A stretch of DNA of 15,517 bases from Actinomycetota bacterium (lineage in GTDB: Bacteria; Actinomycetota; Actinomycetes; Nanopelagicales; Nanopelagicaceae), in assembly GCA_002737595.1 (NCBI GenBank), contig NSHZ01000035.1:1-15517 (forward strand), written 5' to 3'. A model generated the notes under the pieces. The model ran no database searches and had not been told where the DNA came from. It saw only the letters and a program-made list of their open reading frames with translations. A program made the translations under genes and the position numbers. Shown one piece after another: positions 13,874-15,517 of the stretch. Each line of letters starts with the position of its first letter. The stretch's first letter is position 1.

Positions 13874-15451
13874 ATGAAGAACTATGACGCAGTCATTATC
13901 GGAAGTGGCATTAATGCACTGGTGGCTGGCGCCGTACTCTCAAAAGGAGGATGGAAAGTCGCACTCTGCGAACGCAACGATCGCCCCGGCGGCGCCATTC
14001 GCACTGAGGCAGCAACGCTTCCTGGCTACACGCATGAACTTCTTTCAAGTTGGCACCCGCTCTTTGTAGGCGGACCTGCATATGCAGAACTCGCACCGCT
14101 CCTAGAAAAGCGCGGAGTTGAATACAAAAACACTCCCGCACCTACCGGAGTAATTTGCAAGGAAGGCAGTGCGATTCTCTTCACAGATGCGGCAGCCACC
14201 GCCGCCGAGTTCGATCGCCTTGGTGACAAAGCTGCCTGGGAAGGCATGCTGGGCGAGTTCATGGGAAAGATCGATCTTGCCTTTGGTCTCCTTGGTGCCG
14301 ATCTGTGGAAGCGCAAGTCATTCAAACTTCTCCTCAATGCTCGCAGACGCTTCGGCACTCGCGGCCTCATTGGAATCGCTCCTGAAATCTTGGAACCTGC
14401 AGCTCCATGGCTTGATCGCACCTTCACTTCTGAAGTCTCCAAGAGCCTCCTCGCACCTTGGGCACTCCACAACGGTCTGGGACCTGATGATGCATCTAGT
14501 GCGTTTATTACCAAAGTAATTTCAGCTGCTGTGGCACTCGGCGGAATGCCCGTGCCGGTCGGTGGAGGCGTGGTGCTGGTGAACGCGCTACACGGCATCA
14601 TCAAAGAAGGTGGCGGCACGATCATCACAAACTTTGATGTCACCGAAATCATCACCGAAGGCGGCAAAGCGGTTGGTGTGCGCAGCGCCGGTGGCGAAGA
14701 AGTGCGTGCTGGCAAAGCAGTTCTCGCCAGCGTCACTCCACAAGCGCTCTACAACACTCTCATTCCTGCCAAGAATGTCCCGGAGTCATACAAGAAGGCC
14801 GCAAACAACTTCCGTTACGGACGCGCAGGTTTCCAAATCCACCTTGCGCTCTCAGGTAAGCCTGAATGGAAGCGCGATGCTCGCCTTGGTGATGTTGCCA
14901 TCGTGCACGTCATGGATGGCATGGATTCACTCAGCGAATCAGTCAATGCTTCAAATCGTGGATGGCTCCCCCGCCGCCCCACCATCGTGGTGGGCCAGCC
15001 GTGCACAATCGATCCGACGCGCGCACCCGATGGTGCTTCCATCCTCTGGATTCAATTACAAGAGAACCCACAAGTAATCAAGGGTGATCTTGCTGGAGAA
15101 ATCAACGTCGGTGATGGCACCTGGACCGATGAGATTCGCGACGCATATGCAGAACGCGTCATTAATCAGATCTGCGAAGAGATTCCCAACCTGCGCTCAC
15201 TGATCAAAGCGCAAATCAATCTTGGTCCAGCTGATCTTGAACGCATGAACGTAAACTTAGTGGGCGGAGATCCATATGCCGGTGATTGCCGTATTGATCA
15301 ATACGCTGCTTGGCGCCCGCTCTCTTCAGCAACCGGACATCGCACACCAGTAAGAAGTCTCTGGCATATCGGTGCCTCTACACACCCTGGCCCTGGTCTC
15401 GGTGGTGGCTCTGGCTTCCTCGTTGCGAGCCGCCTCCTCGGCCGAAAGTAG
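13874..15451 (+). CDS. FAD-dependent oxidoreductase, phytoene-desaturase/PYROXD2-like
   Basis: The 525-residue protein starts at ATG 13874 with AGAGGTAAG 5 bases upstream. The N-terminal dinucleotide fold is AVIIGSGINALVAG (6-19) with ERNDRPGGAIRTE (34-46), the pattern of CrtI-type flavoproteins. A C-terminal FAD segment reads LWHIGASTHPGPGLGGGSGF (497-516). The middle holds a VPVGGGVVLVNALHGIIKEG segment (234-253), also shared by this superfamily. Such enzymes use FAD to desaturate or isomerise hydrophobic substrates; true carotenoid desaturases sit beside crtB or crtE, and neither is here, so the substrate is unknown. The pairing with a BadI/MenB-like hydrolase suggests a small CoA- or ring-compound pathway, but that is inference. 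It ends three bases before the convergent gene at 15455, with no terminator between them. Confidence 0.85.
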   Translation: MKNYDAVIIGSGINALVAGAVLSKGGWKVALCERNDRPGGAIRTEAATLPGYTHELLSSWHPLFVGGPAYAELAPLLEKRGVEYKNTPAPTGVICKEGSAILFTDAAATAAEFDRLGDKAAWEGMLGEFMGKIDLAFGLLGADLWKRKSFKLLLNARRRFGTRGLIGIAPEILEPAAPWLDRTFTSEVSKSLLAPWALHNGLGPDDASSAFITKVISAAVALGGMPVPVGGGVVLVNALHGIIKEGGGTIITNFDVTEIITEGGKAVGVRSAGGEEVRAGKAVLASVTPQALYNTLIPAKNVPESYKKAANNFRYGRAGFQIHLALSGKPEWKRDARLGDVAIVHVMDGMDSLSESVNASNRGWLPRRPTIVVGQPCTIDPTRAPDGASILWIQLQENPQVIKGDLAGEINVGDGTWTDEIRDAYAERVINQICEEIPNLRSLIKAQINLGPADLERMNVNLVGGDPYAGDCRIDQYAAWRPLSSATGHRTPVRSLWHIGASTHPGPGLGGGSGFLVASRLLGRK

Positions 15452-15454
15452 TAA

Positions 15455-15517
15455 CTACTTCTTCTTGTAACCCACAGGGCATTGAGGATTAATAGAGGTC
15501 ACTTTCTTCGTTGTCTT
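15455..15517 (-). CDS. C-terminal end of a secreted or surface protein (partial)
   Basis: Reading in from the right edge on the minus strand gives 20 residues, KTTKKVTSINPQCPVGYKKK, then TAG (15457-15455). The start lies outside the window. Tails of this kind (VKGK..KKVT..P.CP.GYKKK) close many secreted proteins of freshwater Actinomycetota as I recall, where they may help anchoring; that role is unproven. Frame use and the recognisable tail support a real gene despite the short length. Confidence 0.6.
   Translation of the reverse strand, partial: KTTKKVTSINPQCPVGYKKK

Noticed and set aside
14026..14736. 236-codon open frame on the minus strand
   Set aside because: Lies wholly inside the FAD oxidoreductase in the antisense direction, has Ser/Pro/Arg-rich composition and no domain; it is a by-product of the real gene's codon use.
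1..15517. CRISPR arrays, transposases, integrases, att sites, toxin-antitoxin or defence genes
   Set aside because: Read for on both strands and not found; no regularly spaced repeats, no DDE or recombinase motifs, and the tRNAs have no duplicated 3' ends nearby.

Overview
The window (about 15.5 kb, GC near 50%, dense, short spacers) looks like a chromosomal segment of a streamlined Actinomycetota. The evidence is gene content and order: aminopeptidase N, HNH endonuclease, group II truncated haemoglobin, hotdog thioesterase, EttA and an extra SSB recall the Mycobacterium tuberculosis Rv2467-Rv2478c neighbourhood, and oligoribonuclease beside tRNA-His is also an actinobacterial arrangement. 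The lysine-rich C-terminal tail of a surface-type protein at the right edge (ending GYKKK) resembles freshwater Nanopelagicales (acI-type) proteins. The lineage guess comes from memory, not from a search.

Layout. 1-849 (+) is the end of aminopeptidase N. 846-1517 (-) holds a 46-residue membrane protein and an HNH endonuclease. 1676-2574 (+) is a short MscS channel overlapping a DCC-family thiol oxidoreductase. 2591-2905 (-) is the amputated start of a sugar ABC-transporter ATPase in an AT-richer patch. 3088-6192 (-) is a housekeeping run: SSB-like protein, EttA, thioesterase, a small frameshifted membrane-protein gene, and truncated haemoglobin. tRNA-Arg(UCU) lies at 6348-6424 (+).

6523-10836 (-) is a high-affinity phosphate uptake locus in the transcriptional order pstC-pstA-pstB-pstS, so the binding protein is last. 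Two sites match the 11-bp direct-repeat PHO-box pattern, one before pstC and one in the pstB-pstS gap. This suggests that phosphate starvation induces the whole locus and that pstS also has its own input. A hairpin with a T-run closes the unit after pstS.

10946-12765 (+) encodes a CynX-like MFS transporter overlapping oligoribonuclease, followed by tRNA-His (12874-12950). 13064-15451 (+) is a two-gene unit: a crotonase of the MenB/BadI type and a CrtI/PYROXD2-like FAD oxidoreductase. The last 63 bases are the 3' end of a convergent gene.

Most of the window is ordinary core genome and I see no clear new defence, mobile or biosynthetic system. The points most worth checking are the frameshifted small membrane gene with coupled start and stop, the doubled PHO boxes with pstS last, the ABC remnant broken at a repeated 8-9-mer, and unusual insertions or extensions in PstS and PstB.
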